The notes: generated by a model from the sequence alone, not told the origin. A stretch of DNA of 64,000 bases from Amycolatopsis tucumanensis (GCF_021654135.1 NZ_JAKGSD010000010.1:34886-98885), one strand, 5' to 3'; shown: positions 17,451 through 26,996, numbered from the stretch's first letter. Made by a program: numbers and translations.

Positions 17451-18665
17451 CTACTTCCCTCCGGTCATGATTTCGGCGGCCCGGGCTCGCGCCCACTCCT
17501 CGGCCGCCAGTACCTCCGCGACGTCGCCCGGCTCGCGACGCCACTCGTCGGCGGCCTCCACCACCTCGGTAACAGTGTCCACAATCGCCGTGAAGCCCGC
17601 GTTCTGCGTCAGGAAGGCCTCGACGCACACCTCGTTGGCCGCGTTGTAGACCGCGGGGAGGCAGCCGCCGACGGTCCCGACGTGTCGGGCCAGCTCCACG
17701 GCCGGGAAAGCCTCGTTGTCCAGCGGTTCGAAGGTCCACTGCGCGGCCTGGTCCCAGCGGCAGGCCGGGGCCGCGCCGGGCACCCGGTCCGGCCAGTTCA
17801 GCGCCAGCGCGATGGGCAGGCGCATGTCCGGCGGGCTGGCCTGGGCCAGCGTCGAGCCGTCGGTGAAGGTGATCATCGAGTGCACGATCGACTGCGGGTG
17901 GACGACCACGTCGATCTTGTCGCAGGGGACGCCGAAGAGCAGGCTCGCCTCGATCAGCTCCAGGCCCTTGTTGACCAGGGTGGCCGAGTTGATGGTGACC
18001 AGGCGGCCCATCGCCCAGGTGGGGTGGGCCAGCGCGTCGTCGACCGTGACGTTCGCCAGGTCGGCGCGCTTGCGGCCGCGGAACGGCCCGCCGGAGGCGG
18101 TCAGCACGAACCGGTCGACCTCCTCGGCGCGGCCGCCGCGCAGGGCCTGCGCCATCGCCGAGTGCTCGGAGTCGACCGGGACCAGCTGGCCGGGCTTGGC
18201 CTGCTTGAGCACGAGCGGACCGCCCGCGATCAGCGACTCCTTGTTCGCCAGCGCGAGGGTCGCGCCGGTCTCGAGCGCCTTGAGCGTCGGTTCGAGGCCC
18301 TGGGAGCCGGGCAGGCCGTTGAGCACCACGTCGACCCCGACCGCGCCGATCAGCTGGACGACGGCGTCGCGGCCGGCGAAGATGCGCGGCATCTTGAACT
18401 CGCCCCGCGAGTAGCCGCGCTTCTGCGCCTCGGCGTACAGCGCGAGCTGCAGGCCCTCGACGGCCGTGGGCTTCGTCACGGCCACGGCGTCCACTTCGTG
18501 CGCCAGCGCCTGCGCCGCCAGCAGCGCCGGGTCGGACCCGCCCGCGGCGAGGCCCGAGATGCGGAAGAGGTGCTGGTTGCGGGCGGCGACGTCGAGGGCC
18601 TGGGTGCCGATCGAGCCGGTCGAGCCGAGCACGAGCACGGTGCGGGGTGCGTTCATCGGGGTCAT
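17451..18665 (-). CDS. dxr: 1-deoxy-D-xylulose 5-phosphate reductoisomerase
   Basis: Second enzyme of the MEP pathway, NADPH-dependent, about 404 residues. Seen are the NADPH motif GSTGSIG near the N-terminus, [12 protein letters not shown], the metal and substrate segment [23 protein letters not shown], and [14 protein letters not shown] 18665 or 18656 fit; 18692 is less likely. First gene of dxr-rip1 on the minus strand, facing a divergent DUF2631 gene across about 95 bases, which must hold both promoters. Confidence 0.94.
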   Translation of the reverse strand: MTPMNAPRTVLVLGSTGSIGTQALDVAARNQHLFRISGLAAGGSDPALLAAQALAHEVDAVAVTKPTAVEGLQLALYAEAQKRGYSRGEFKMPRIFAGRDAVVQLIGAVGVDVVLNGLPGSQGLEPTLKALETGATLALANKESLIAGGPLVLKQAKPGQLVPVDSEHSAMAQALRGGRAEEVDRFVLTASGGPFRGRKRADLANVTVDDALAHPTWAMGRLVTINSATLVNKGLELIEASLLFGVPCDKIDVVVHPQSIVHSMITFTDGSTLAQASPPDMRLPIALALNWPDRVPGAAPACRWDQAAQWTFEPLDNEAFPAVELARHVGTVGGCLPAVYNAANEVCVEAFLTQNAGFTAIVDTVTEVVEAADEWRREPGDVAEVLAAEEWARARAAEIMTGGK

Positions 18666-18760
18666 TGTCGCGAACCCGTCCGAGCGGGTCATCGGCGCGG
18701 GGCGGGTCGCGGTGTGGAATCATCCGGTTGGACGTTCGTGCAGGGCCTGGAGGAGTGATC

Positions 18761-19030
18761 GTGGCGAGCAAGGCGGTCGAGAAGCGGCAGCAGGCCGCTC
18801 CGGCGAAGGTGGACCCGCGGGACGAGCCGTCGGCCGAGTGGGGCTGGCACGGCGGGTTCCCGAAGGGCGCGCGCATCGCGGGCTGGGTCACGGTCGTCGT
18901 GCTGCTGGCGATGATCTACAACAACCACGAGAACAACACCGAGAACGTGTGGCTGGTCGGCATCGCGGCCGGCATCGTGATCGGCCTGCTGCTGGACATC
19001 AGGAAGAAGCGCACGGCCTGGCGCCGCTGA
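18761..19030 (+). CDS. DUF2631 small membrane protein
   Basis: Protein of 89 residues with a charged N-terminus (EKRQQAAPAKVDPRDEPSAEWGW) and two hydrophobic segments (GWVTVVVLLAMIY and VWLVGIAAGIVIGLLL), ending in basic RKKRTAWRR. This pattern matches the actinobacterial DUF2631 family, which is often found beside dxr. I chose GTG 18761, which has GGAGG 7 bases upstream; GTG 18755 is too close to that site. Function unknown. A strong terminator follows directly. Confidence 0.8.
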   Translation: MASKAVEKRQQAAPAKVDPRDEPSAEWGWHGGFPKGARIAGWVTVVVLLAMIYNNHENNTENVWLVGIAAGIVIGLLLDIRKKRTAWRR

Positions 19031-19046
19031 CGCACCGGACATGATG

Positions 19047-19075
19047 AGGGGCCCCTCGGCGAGGGGCCCCTTTTT
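19047..19075 (+). terminator. Rho-independent terminator after the DUF2631 gene
   Basis: GAGGGGCCCCTCGGCGAGGG-type stem (arms 19047-19058 and 19060-19071, inner bases forming the loop) followed by TTTTT. It separates the plus-strand gene from the convergent ABC permease. Confidence 0.85.
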
Positions 19076-19080
19076 GCTGC

Positions 19081-19680
19081 TCAGGCGTCCCGCCGGGCGA
19101 AGAGGAAGCCGGTCACGGCGAGCGCGGCCACGAGCCACCCCGCCAGCACCAGGCCACCCAGCGCGGGCGGCAGGGCACCCGGCCGGTAGAGCGCCGCCCC
19201 GGCGCGGTCGGGCAGGTAGGCGGCGGCGGGCAGCAGCGGGGACACCACATACACCAGCGTCACCACCGTCGCGAGCGCCCCGACGAGACTTCGCACCGCG
19301 AGGCCGACGGCGAGCGCGAGCAAGCCGATCAGGACGAGGTACGCGGTGGCTCCCACCACCGGCACGCCAGGCGACAGCGCGCCGGTCAGCGCGGCGGCCG
19401 GGGTGGCGACGGCGAGGTAGGCGAGCACCTTCCCGGTGAGCAGCACGAGCCGGTCCGGCACGGCGGCCAGGCTGGTGCGGATCTGACCCCCGGCGTACTC
19501 GGTGGCCGCGGACAGGACCCCGAGCAGCAGGAACCCCGCCTGACCGAACTCGACCGCGCGGTGGCCGAGCGGGGGCGTGACGACCACGGTGAGCGCGACC
19601 GTTCCGGGCACCACGCGCAGGGTGGCCAGCTTGATCAGCTCGGCGAGGACGACGTGGCGGAGCGCGTTGCTGCCTGCCAC
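19081..19680 (-). CDS. ABC-2 type transporter permease (second subunit)
   Basis: Integral membrane protein of 199 residues with about five to six hydrophobic segments and a Gly/Ala/Leu-rich composition; ends in FLFARRDA, similar to the end of its upstream neighbour (VVFRRRDA). It starts one base behind the stop of the larger permease, so both belong to one operon with an ATPase and a two-component system. Probably derived from duplication of the larger permease with loss of the first helices. It forms the membrane channel of an exporter of unknown substrate, perhaps an antimicrobial. Confidence 0.78.
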   Translation of the reverse strand: MAGSNALRHVVLAELIKLATLRVVPGTVALTVVVTPPLGHRAVEFGQAGFLLLGVLSAATEYAGGQIRTSLAAVPDRLVLLTGKVLAYLAVATPAAALTGALSPGVPVVGATAYLVLIGLLALAVGLAVRSLVGALATVVTLVYVVSPLLPAAAYLPDRAGAALYRPGALPPALGGLVLAGWLVAALAVTGFLFARRDA

Positions 19681-19681
19681 G

Positions 19682-20458
19682 TCAGGCGTCCCGCCGGCGG
19701 AAGACCACCGCGCCGACCCCGAGTGCGAGCAGGGTCCACCCGGCCAGCACGAGACCCCCCGCGGTGGGTGACAGCGGCGCCGTCAGGGGGCTGTTCCGCA
19801 CGAACAGTTGCGCCCCGGCCGCGTCGGGCAGGAACTTCGCCGCCGGGAAGACCTTGGCCAGCAGCAACGAGACCGAGACCACCGTGGTGTTGGCGATGAG
19901 CACGACCAGCGGCACCACCCCGCCGCGCGTCACGGTCGCGACGGCGAGCGCGATCAGCGACATGGAGGCGCAGTAGAGGGCGACGCCGCCGATCCGCCAG
20001 CCGAGCGCGTCGAGCGCCTGCGCGGGCGGCACGCCGTGGGGACCCAGCAACGGCTGTCCCACGACGACCCCGAGCACGACCGACGCGGCGGTCAGCGCGG
20101 CCGTCACCAGCGCCACCACCACCGCTTTCGCCGCGAACAGCAGGCCGCGGCGGGGCTGGCTGGTCAGGCTCACCGTGATCTGCCGCCCGCCACCGGCGTC
20201 GGCCGCGCCTGCGGTGTACTCGCTGCTGATGGCGACGACACCCAGCAGCACCCCGGCGGCGGCGCCGACGGCACCGGTCTCGATGCTCAACTCGGTGAGG
20301 TTCCGGCCGCCGAGCGAATGGCCTTCGGCGAGCCGCGACCGGATGGTGTTCGCGTTCAGCGCGGTGATCGCCGGAGCGGCGACGAGGCAGATCCCGGCCG
20401 CGATCCGGGCCGGCCACAACGACACCAGCTTGCGGAACTCGGCGCCCAGGTACGTCAT
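19682..20458 (-). CDS. ABC-2 type transporter permease
   Basis: Membrane protein of 258 residues with six predicted hydrophobic segments. The N-terminal TYLGAEFRKLVSLWPARIAAG is typical of ABC-2 permeases, and SSEYTAGAADAG-like residues follow the second helix. Its ATG overlaps the ATPase stop by 4 bases (ATGA). Together with the second permease and ATPase it forms a BcrAB-like exporter. Substrate unknown; the upstream sensor kinase suggests induction by a membrane- or wall-active compound (inference). Confidence 0.82.
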   Translation of the reverse strand: MTYLGAEFRKLVSLWPARIAAGICLVAAPAITALNANTIRSRLAEGHSLGGRNLTELSIETGAVGAAAGVLLGVVAISSEYTAGAADAGGGRQITVSLTSQPRRGLLFAAKAVVVALVTAALTAASVVLGVVVGQPLLGPHGVPPAQALDALGWRIGGVALYCASMSLIALAVATVTRGGVVPLVVLIANTTVVSVSLLLAKVFPAAKFLPDAAGAQLFVRNSPLTAPLSPTAGGLVLAGWTLLALGVGAVVFRRRDA

Positions 20459-21156
20459 CGGCCCTCCCCGGTCAGCGCGAAGAAGGCGTCCTCCAGCGAT
20501 GCGTGACCGGCGGAGACCTCGGCCACGGATCCACTGTGGACGACCGTGCCGCGGTTGATCACAACGAGGTGGTCGGCCGTGTTGGCCAGCTCGCTCATCA
20601 GGTGGCTGGACAGCAGCACCGTCCGGCCTTCTCCCGCGTAGGACCGCAGGAACTCCCGCAGCCACCGGATCCCGTGCGGATCGAGGCCGTTCACCGGCTC
20701 GTCCAGCACCAGCACGTCCGGTTCCCCGAGCAGCGCCGCGGCGAGCCCGAGCCGCTGGTTCATGCCGAGGGAGAACGCGCCGGCCCGCTTGCGGCCCGCG
20801 TCACCGAGCCCGACGAGGTCGAGCACCTCGGCGATCCGCCTGCGCGGGATGCCGTTGCTGGCGGCCACCCACGCCAGGTGGCTGCGCGCGGTCCGCGAGC
20901 GGTGCGCCCCGCTGCCCTCCAGCAGCGAGCCCACGGTCCGCAACGGATTCCGCAGCGACCGGTACGGCTTCCCGCCGATCAGCGCGGTGCCCGCGTCGGC
21001 CGAATCGAGGCCGAGGAGGATGCGCAGCGTGGACGACTTGCCCGCGCCGTTGGGGCCGAGCAACCCGGTGACCTGACCGGCCTTCGCGGTGAAGCCGACC
21101 TCGCGCACCACGACCTTCGCCCCGTGCCGCTTGACCAGACCCGATATTTCGATCAT
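20455..21156 (-). CDS. ABC transporter ATP-binding protein
   Basis: ATPase of 233 residues that powers the two downstream permeases. Walker A GPNGAGKS at 34-41, a signature of the SLGMNQRLGLA type common in BcrA-like exporters, Walker B VLVLDEPVNGLDP and the H-loop LLSSHL. The ATG at 21156 was chosen because it begins the conserved MIEISGLVKRHG; a longer frame starts at 21198. It lies 52 bases after the response regulator in the same direction. Confidence 0.9.
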   Translation of the reverse strand: MIEISGLVKRHGAKVVVREVGFTAKAGQVTGLLGPNGAGKSSTLRILLGLDSADAGTALIGGKPYRSLRNPLRTVGSLLEGSGAHRSRTARSHLAWVAASNGIPRRRIAEVLDLVGLGDAGRKRAGAFSLGMNQRLGLAAALLGEPDVLVLDEPVNGLDPHGIRWLREFLRSYAGEGRTVLLSSHLMSELANTADHLVVINRGTVVHSGSVAEVSAGHASLEDAFFALTGEGR

Positions 21157-21208
21157 GCCGCCAGCCTGTGGCCTGCCGGGCCGGGCGGCATCGGCCAAAG
21201 GTTGACAC

Positions 21209-21868
21209 CTAACGGCGCAGCGAGTCGACGAACCCGGTTTCGTAGGCGAGGACGACGAGTTGCGTCCGGTCCCGCACCGCGAGCTTGTCGAACAGCCGGC
21301 TGAGGTACGTCTTCACCGTCGCGCGGCTGAGGAACAACGCGGCGGCGATCTCGTCGTTCGACATGCCCTCGGCGATCGCCGCCACCACGTCCCGTTCGCG
21401 TTCGGTCAGCTCGTCGAACCGGGCGCGTTCCGGCTGTTCGCGGCGCCGGGCGAACTCCGCGATCACCCGGCCGGTCACCTCGGGCGCCAGCATCGCGTGC
21501 CCGTCGTGGACCGTCCGCACCGCGCGGAGGATCTCCGGCGGGCCGGCGTTCTTCAGCAGGAACCCGGAGGCTCCCGCGCGCAGCGCCTCGTACACGTACT
21601 CGTCGAGGTCGAAGGTCGTCAGGATCAGCACCCGGGCCGAGGAGGACGCGCACACCTCGCGGGTGGCCGCCAGCCCGTCCAGCACCGGCATCCGGATGTC
21701 CATCAGCACCACGTCCGGACGCAGCCGCCGCACCGCGGCGACCGCGGCGGCGCCGTCGCCCGCCTCGCCCACGAGCACCAGCCCCGCGTCGGCGGTGACC
21801 AGTTCGCACAGCGAGCCGCGCAGGAGGTCGTCGTCCTCGGCGACGAGAACACGGATCCGGCCGCTCAT
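21209..21868 (-). CDS. Response regulator, NarL/LuxR type
   Basis: Two-component regulator of 219 residues: receiver domain with acidic pocket EDDD at 11-14, phospho-acceptor Asp57 (VLMDIRMP) and a Thr/Lys pair (ILTTFD, FLLKNA), then a LuxR-type helix-turn-helix (about 150-212, LTERERDVVAAIAEGMSNDEIA). The start overlaps the kinase stop by 4 bases. It should control the exporter genes immediately behind it. Confidence 0.92.
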   Translation of the reverse strand: MSGRIRVLVAEDDDLLRGSLCELVTADAGLVLVGEAGDGAAAVAAVRRLRPDVVLMDIRMPVLDGLAATREVCASSSARVLILTTFDLDEYVYEALRAGASGFLLKNAGPPEILRAVRTVHDGHAMLAPEVTGRVIAEFARRREQPERARFDELTERERDVVAAIAEGMSNDEIAAALFLSRATVKTYLSRLFDKLAVRDRTQLVVLAYETGFVDSLRR

Positions 21869-22944
21869 CCGCGCGGCTCCGGCAGAACGGCACGCAGGGT
21901 GAAACCGCCGTCCGCGGCCGGCGTGGCCGTCAGTTCGCCGCCGAGCGACTCCACCCGCTCCCGCAACCCGATCAGACCGAACCCTCCCCCGCCGTGACGC
22001 GTGCCGCCCATGCTTCCACCGCCGTTGGTCACCTCCACGACGACCTCGCCGTCCCGCACCGCGACGGACACCGAGCACCGGCAGCCCGGCGCGTGCGTGG
22101 CCGCGTTCGTCAGCCCTTCCTGCACGATCCGGTACACCGCCAGCCCCGTGCTCGCGGGCAGGCCGTCCGCGTTCCGGACGGCGAGGGTCACCTCGACGCC
22201 GGTGCCACGCACCCGTTCGGCCAGGGCTTCGAGGTCGGCGATCCCCGGCTGGGGCGCGCGTTCGGCGGGGCGGTCGCTGTCCCGGACCGCGCCGAGCACC
22301 GACCGGAGGTCGGTCAGCGCGTCCTTCGCCGTCCGCTCGATGCGGGTCAGCCGGTTCGTCAGCTTCGCGGCGTCGTCCGGGCCGACGTGGGCCGCGACCC
22401 CGGCGGTGACCGCGATCGTGCCCAGCGAATGCGACACCACGTCGTGCACTTCCCGCGCCACCCGCAACCGCTCTTCGAGCACCGCGCGCCGCGCGGCTTC
22501 CGCGCGCTCCCGCCGGACCGACTCGCCGAGCCGGAACGCGCCTGCCAGCACCAGGAGGCTCACCATGACGTACCGCAGGACGTCGTCCCACGCCGTCGAT
22601 CCGGCCGTGAGCAGGACGGCCACGACCACGGCGAGCGTCACCGGCGCGATCCGCGAGGAGCGGGCGCCCCCGGCCCGGACCACCAGCGGGTACAGCGTCC
22701 ACGCCGCCGCGACGAACGGATCGGGCGTGAAACCGAGCAGCGCGCCCGCGAGAGTCGCCGTCGCGACGACGCCGAATGCCACCGCAGGCCACCGGGAGCG
22801 CAGCAGGACCCCGGCGACGAGCAACGGGACGAGCACGACGGCAGGTCCGGGCTCCGGTGGGAGCGGAAGCCAGAACACCGCCACGCACAGCACGGCGACG
22901 GCCCCGTCGGTCAGGAGCCGCCGGGAAGCGCGCGGAAACGGCAT
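21865..22944 (-). CDS. Sensor histidine kinase, DesK/NarX class (HisKA_3)
   Basis: Membrane kinase of 359 residues with four to five N-terminal hydrophobic helices (about 10-135) and no large extracellular domain, which suits an intramembrane sensor. The HisKA_3 box REVHDVVSHSLG has the phospho-acceptor His167; the ATPase part ends with an N-box (QEGLTNAATHA) and GFGLIGLRERV. First gene of a five-gene unit (kinase, regulator, ATPase, two permeases) that begins 34 bases after rlmN and may share its transcript. Confidence 0.9.
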   Translation of the reverse strand: MPFPRASRRLLTDGAVAVLCVAVFWLPLPPEPGPAVVLVPLLVAGVLLRSRWPAVAFGVVATATLAGALLGFTPDPFVAAAWTLYPLVVRAGGARSSRIAPVTLAVVVAVLLTAGSTAWDDVLRYVMVSLLVLAGAFRLGESVRRERAEAARRAVLEERLRVAREVHDVVSHSLGTIAVTAGVAAHVGPDDAAKLTNRLTRIERTAKDALTDLRSVLGAVRDSDRPAERAPQPGIADLEALAERVRGTGVEVTLAVRNADGLPASTGLAVYRIVQEGLTNAATHAPGCRCSVSVAVRDGEVVVEVTNGGGSMGGTRHGGGGFGLIGLRERVESLGGELTATPAADGGFTLRAVLPEPRG

Positions 22945-22978
22945 GGGGCCGAGATTAGAGGCGGCCGAGCCTGGGAGG

Positions 22979-24091
22979 TCAGCCCTCGGCGGCCAGCTGC
23001 CCGCACGCGGCGGCGATCTCCTGCCCCCGCGTGTCCCGCACCGTGCACGCCACCCCGCCCTCGTTGACGCGGCGCACGAACTCGCGCTCGACCGGCTTCG
23101 GTGAGGCGTCCCACTTCGAGCCGGGCGTCGGGTTCAGCGGGATCAGGTTCACGTGCACCAGCTGGCCCAGGTGCTTGCGCAGCCGCTTCGCGAGCAGGTC
23201 CGCCCGCCACGGCTGGTCGTTCACGTCCCGGATCAGCGCGTACTCGATCGACACCCGGCGGCCCGTCGAGTCGGCGTAGTACCGCGCCGCCTCCAGCACC
23301 TCGTCCACCGGCCACCGGTTGTTGACCGGCACCAGCGTGTCACGCAGCTCGTCGTCCGGGGTGTGCAGCGACACCGCCAGCCGGACCTGCATCTTCTCGT
23401 CCGCCAGCCGCCGGATCGCCGGGGCCAGCCCGACCGTCGACACCGTCACCGAGCGCTGCGAGATGCCCAGCCCGTTCGGCGCCGGGTCGGTGATCCGGCG
23501 CACGGCAGCCAGCACGCGCTTGTAGTTCGCCAGCGGCTCGCCCATGCCCATGAACACGATGTTCGACAGCCGCCCGGGACCGCCGGGCATCAGGCCGTCC
23601 CGCATGACCGCCGCGGCCGAGCGCACCTGGTCGACGATCTCCGCGGTCGACAGGTTCCGGGTCAGCCCTGCCTGGCCGGTCGCGCAGAACGGGCACGCCA
23701 TGCCGCAGCCGGCCTGGCTGGAGATGCACAGCGTCGCCCGGTCCGGGTAACGCATCAGGACGCTCTCCAGCAGGGTGCCGTCGTGCGCGCGCCACAGCGT
23801 CTTGCGCGTCGCGCCGTCGTCGCAGGCCACCGCGCGCACCTCGGTGAGCAGCGGCGGCATCAGCTCGGACACCAGTCGTTCCCGCGACGCGGCCGGGATG
23901 TCGGTCATCGCGGCGGGGTCGGCGGTCAGGCGGGCGAAGTAGTGGTTCGACAGCTGCTTGGCGCGGAACGGCTTCTCGCCGAGGTCGCTGACGGCCGCCG
24001 CGCGTTCGGCGGCGGTCAGGTCGGCGAGGTGGCGAGGCGGCATCCCGCGCCGGGGAGCCTCGAAGAGCAGCGGCAATGTCGACACAACCAC
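22979..24091 (-). CDS. rlmN: 23S rRNA (adenine2503-C2)-methyltransferase
   Basis: Radical-SAM methyltransferase of about 370 residues that methylates A2503 of 23S rRNA and A37 of some tRNAs. Motifs seen: [31 protein letters not shown] with the CxxxCxxC cluster ligands, [10 protein letters not shown], and the C-terminal methyl-carrier Cys in [10 protein letters not shown]. Two GTG codons (24091 and 24085) are possible starts; no strong ribosome-binding site separates them. Matches Rv2880c in the conserved block. Confidence 0.94.
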   Translation of the reverse strand: MVVSTLPLLFEAPRRGMPPRHLADLTAAERAAAVSDLGEKPFRAKQLSNHYFARLTADPAAMTDIPAASRERLVSELMPPLLTEVRAVACDDGATRKTLWRAHDGTLLESVLMRYPDRATLCISSQAGCGMACPFCATGQAGLTRNLSTAEIVDQVRSAAAVMRDGLMPGGPGRLSNIVFMGMGEPLANYKRVLAAVRRITDPAPNGLGISQRSVTVSTVGLAPAIRRLADEKMQVRLAVSLHTPDDELRDTLVPVNNRWPVDEVLEAARYYADSTGRRVSIEYALIRDVNDQPWRADLLAKRLRKHLGQLVHVNLIPLNPTPGSKWDASPKPVEREFVRRVNEGGVACTVRDTRGQEIAAACGQLAAEG

Positions 24092-24299
24092 ACATTGTCC
24101 CACGCCGCCGCCAGGGGAACCCGCGCCGGGGTGCGCGAACCGCGGGGAAATCCGCGAATGCGCGGCACAAATTCCCGCCGGACGATTGCCCGGATTTCCA
24201 CACGCTGCGATTCTTGGCGCGGCCGGCCGGCCCGCGGAAAAACATTTCTGCCGCATTGTCACCCAGCTGACAAAACCATCGAGAACCGGAGGAAAACGC

Positions 24300-25529
24300 A
24301 TGCCATCGACCCGCTGGCGACGACGGCTGGCCGCACTGGCCACCGGCGCCGCGACCCTGCTCACCCTCGCGCTGACCGGCACCGCGAACGCCTTGCCAGT
24401 GCAGGACGTTCCCGACATCGGCGTGGACACCGGCCGGTTCAGCCTGCCGATCAACTGCGCCATCAGCCTGCCGGATTTCGGCGGCATCAAGGTGCTCGAC
24501 CTCGGCACCACGGTGGACGTGCAAGGCGCCGTCGCCGCGCAACTCGGGCCCGGCCAGGAATTCTGGCTGACGCAGGGATCGGGCAGCATCACCTTTCCGG
24601 AAGCACTCACCGCACTGGCCGGGTTCGCCGGTATCGACAAAGCCGACGCGACCATTTCCGCGCTGAACATCGGCGCGCAGAACGCGACCCCCGCGCAGAT
24701 CAACGTGGCCGACCCGCCCGCGGTGATCAAGGACATCCCGATCCAGGCAGGCCGGCCGCTGAAGGTCGGCCTGCCACTGGAAGGCACCTTCGACGTCGGC
24801 CCGTTCACCGCGCCCGGCTCGGGCATCGTCACGCTGCAGTTCGTCGACGCCGTCGCCCGCGTCGCCCTGAAGTCGGCGGCCGGTTTCACCCTGAACGTCG
24901 AGGCCAACTGCACGCCGACCGCGGGCAACGCGCTGCTGTCGATCGCCGTCGGCGGGCCGGCGGGCCAGCCGCCGTCGAAGATCACCGGCGCGCCGCTGAA
25001 CTACCCCGTCCCGCCCGCCGAGTCGCTGATCGGGATCATCAACGCGCCCTACCACTGCACGCTGGGCGGGCAGCCGCTCGACGTGGGCATCGCCGTCGGC
25101 GGCACCATCCCGCTGTCGGTCAAGGCGGGCGGTTCGCTGTCGTTCACGAACGCCTCCGGGGCTCTCACCATCCCGCCGGCCACGGTGAACGCGCTGCTCG
25201 ACGCCGGCGTGCGGACCGTGTCCGGGCGGGTGACCACGCAGAACCTGGTGGTCGAGGGCGGCACCCCTGCCGTGCAGAACGTGGCCGCGGCGGGCATCGA
25301 CATCCCGCAGACCACGCTGGTGCGGAACCAGAAGATCGTCATCTCGCTCCCGCAGCAGGGCACGCTGACCGCGGGCCCGTTCACCCCGTCGCCGGGCGCG
25401 GAGAGCGTGCGGATCTCGCTCGGTGACGCCGCCGCGGACTTCCGGATCAACGGCAGCACCCAGACGATCCGGGCCACCTGCGCCGCCCCGTCTCCGCAGG
25501 TCATCCTGGTCGACAACCCGGTGACCTGA
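24300..25529 (+). CDS. Secreted protein with two related ~150-residue domains (DUF6801-like)
   Basis: Exported protein of 409 residues. ATG 24300 has GGAGG upstream; a basic start ([12 protein letters not shown]) and hydrophobic core end near the ANA-L cleavage site at about residue 33. The rest is two similar halves: each starts at a conserved Cys ([22 protein letters not shown]), runs through an [19 protein letters not shown] or [18 protein letters not shown] helix, a VxxGxP segment, a polybasic-free [14 protein letters not shown] or [14 protein letters not shown] loop and ends with a second Cys (EANCTP; RATCAAP). I read this as the DUF6801 type, whose role is unknown. Likely cell-surface or wall-associated. 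Its upstream 200 bases are comparatively A/T-rich. Confidence 0.7.
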   Translation: MPSTRWRRRLAALATGAATLLTLALTGTANALPVQDVPDIGVDTGRFSLPINCAISLPDFGGIKVLDLGTTVDVQGAVAAQLGPGQEFWLTQGSGSITFPEALTALAGFAGIDKADATISALNIGAQNATPAQINVADPPAVIKDIPIQAGRPLKVGLPLEGTFDVGPFTAPGSGIVTLQFVDAVARVALKSAAGFTLNVEANCTPTAGNALLSIAVGGPAGQPPSKITGAPLNYPVPPAESLIGIINAPYHCTLGGQPLDVGIAVGGTIPLSVKAGGSLSFTNASGALTIPPATVNALLDAGVRTVSGRVTTQNLVVEGGTPAVQNVAAAGIDIPQTTLVRNQKIVISLPQQGTLTAGPFTPSPGAESVRISLGDAAADFRINGSTQTIRATCAAPSPQVILVDNPVT

Positions 25530-25541
25530 CATCGGGTTTGC

Positions 25542-25590
25542 CTTCCGACTGTTTCCGATATATCGTGAGCATGTCGGAACAGTACGGAAG
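25542..25590. promoter_or_regulatory. Candidate PadR autoregulatory operator
   Basis: Two 17-base arms, CTTCCGACTGTTTCCGA (25542-25558) and TCGGAACAGTACGGAAG (25574-25590), form an interrupted inverted repeat with 12 of 17 positions paired, the inner ACAGT being shifted by one. The A/T-rich TATATC lies between the arms. The site ends 9 bases before the padR start codon, as expected for self-repression. Confidence 0.6.
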
Positions 25591-25599
25591 GAGACCGAC

Positions 25600-26217
25600 A
25601 TGAGACACGGACACTTCCCCCCGCCGCACGGACGGCCCGCCTTCGGTCCGTTCGCCCGCGGTGGTTTCGGAGAGTTCCCCCCGGGCTGGGGCCCGGGCGG
25701 TCCGCGTGGCGAGTTCCGGGGGCGCGGCCCTCGTGGCCCGCACCGCGGGCGGCGAGGACGGCGGGGCGACGTGCGCGCCGCCATCCTCGCCCTGCTGGCC
25801 GAGCAGCCGCGGCACGGTTACGAGATCATCAGTGAGATCGCCGAGCGCAGCGGCGGTTTCTGGCGGCCGAGCCCCGGCTCGGTCTACCCGACCCTGCAGC
25901 TGCTGGCCGACGAAGGCCTGGTGGTGGCCCGCGAGGACGGCGGCAAGCGCCTGTTCGAGCTGACCGACGCCGGGCGCGAGGCGGCCGCGAACCAGGACGG
26001 GAAGCCGCCGTGGGAGCAGATCGCCTCGGACGTCGACCCCAACGAGGTCGACCTGCGCAAGGCGGGTGCGATGCTGGCCGCCGCCGCGGTCCAGGTGTCC
26101 CAGGCCGGGACGCCGGGTCAGAAGCGGCGCGCCGCGGAGATCCTCAACGAGGCCCGTCGGTCGATCTACGCCGTGCTCGGCGAGATCGACACCGATGACG
26201 AGGACGACGAGGAGTGA
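25600..26217 (+). CDS. PadR-family transcriptional regulator with Gly/Arg/Pro-rich N-terminus
   Basis: Regulator of 205 residues. Residues 1-55 are a Gly, Pro, Arg and His-rich lead (GRGPRGPHRGRRGRRG). The PadR winged helix follows: VRAAILALLAEQPRHGYEIISEIAERSGGFWRPSPGSVYPTLQLLADEGLV, and a C-terminal dimerisation helix. The end is very acidic (DTDDEDDEE). PadR proteins often repress efflux pumps or phenolic-acid genes; no pump is adjacent, so autoregulation is the only supported target. Its last 52 bases overlap the 3' end of a convergent methyltransferase gene. Confidence 0.9.
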   Translation: MRHGHFPPPHGRPAFGPFARGGFGEFPPGWGPGGPRGEFRGRGPRGPHRGRRGRRGDVRAAILALLAEQPRHGYEIISEIAERSGGFWRPSPGSVYPTLQLLADEGLVVAREDGGKRLFELTDAGREAAANQDGKPPWEQIASDVDPNEVDLRKAGAMLAAAAVQVSQAGTPGQKRRAAEILNEARRSIYAVLGEIDTDDEDDEE

Positions 26218-26996
26218 CCGGGCAGCACGAGGCCGGTGGGCTTGTCGCGGACGAGAACGCGGTAGCCCACCGGCACCGTGAAGCCCGCAGCGTGCCGGCC
26301 GCGTGATCCGTTGTCCCGCAGGACGTCTTCGATCGCGCGGTCGGCCACCTCGGGGCTGAACTCGATGCGCAGCACCGCCGCGAGGCTTTCGGCGTCGGCG
26401 AACCGCCACTTCGCCGTCACGCGACGGCAGCGGAAACCCTGGCCGTCGAAGAACGCGTCGACCGCCGCCGGGTCGTAGTCGGGCAGATCCGCCCGCATCC
26501 ACCGGCCGTACGGCTCACTGGACACGTCCAGATCGACGATCGCCAGCGCACCCCCGGGGCGCAGCACGCGATCCGCCTCGCGCAGACCGGGTTCGCAGCC
26601 GGGGCCGAAGAAGTACGCGGTGCGCGCGTGCACGATGTCGGCACTGGCGTCGGGAACCGGGATCGACTGCGCGGAACCACGCAGCACCCGCACCGAGGAC
26701 AGCCCGGCGACCCGGCTTTCCGCCCGGCGCACCAACGGTTCGTGTGGTTCGACGCCGATCACCGACCGCGCGGACTCGGCGAAGCGGGGCAGGTGAAAAC
26801 CGTCCCCACAGCCGACGTCCAGCACATCCTTGCCCTGCCAAGGGCATTCGTCGGCGAGGACCCGCCAGATGTCGCCTTCGACGTCCTGCGCGCGGTTCTC
26901 CAGCTCGTAGGTGTCCGGGTAGTACCAGATGTTCGGGCTGGGCAGGACGTCCGCCCTGGACGTGGTCCGCTGCCCACGCCGGGCGATCTTCCACAC
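26166..26996 (-). CDS. Class I SAM-dependent methyltransferase
   Basis: Methyltransferase of about 276 residues. Motif I is VLDVGCGDGFHLPRF, followed by VIGVEPHEPLVRRA and a VDLDV-type post-motif. The GTG at 26996 gives the start WKIARRGQR; the ribosome-binding site is weak and a later start is possible. The C-terminus is a Ser-rich run that lies in the region overlapped by padR. Small-molecule methyltransferase of unknown substrate. The gene is divergent from a VOC protein. Confidence 0.8.
   Translation of the reverse strand: MWKIARRGQRTTSRADVLPSPNIWYYPDTYELENRAQDVEGDIWRVLADECPWQGKDVLDVGCGDGFHLPRFAESARSVIGVEPHEPLVRRAESRVAGLSSVRVLRGSAQSIPVPDASADIVHARTAYFFGPGCEPGLREADRVLRPGGALAIVDLDVSSEPYGRWMRADLPDYDPAAVDAFFDGQGFRCRRVTAKWRFADAESLAAVLRIEFSPEVADRAIEDVLRDNGSRGRHAAGFTVPVGYRVLVRDKPTGLVLPGHSSSSSSSVSISPSTA

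Noticed and set aside
16186..18891. Long minus-strand frame of about 900 codons over rip1 and dxr
   Set aside because: Another frame of the same strand; both genes are identified in other frames by catalytic motifs.
24092..24299. Small gene or riboswitch in the rlmN / secreted-protein gap
   Set aside because: Only a relatively A/T-rich promoter-like end and a ribosome-binding site are visible; no conserved structure recognised.
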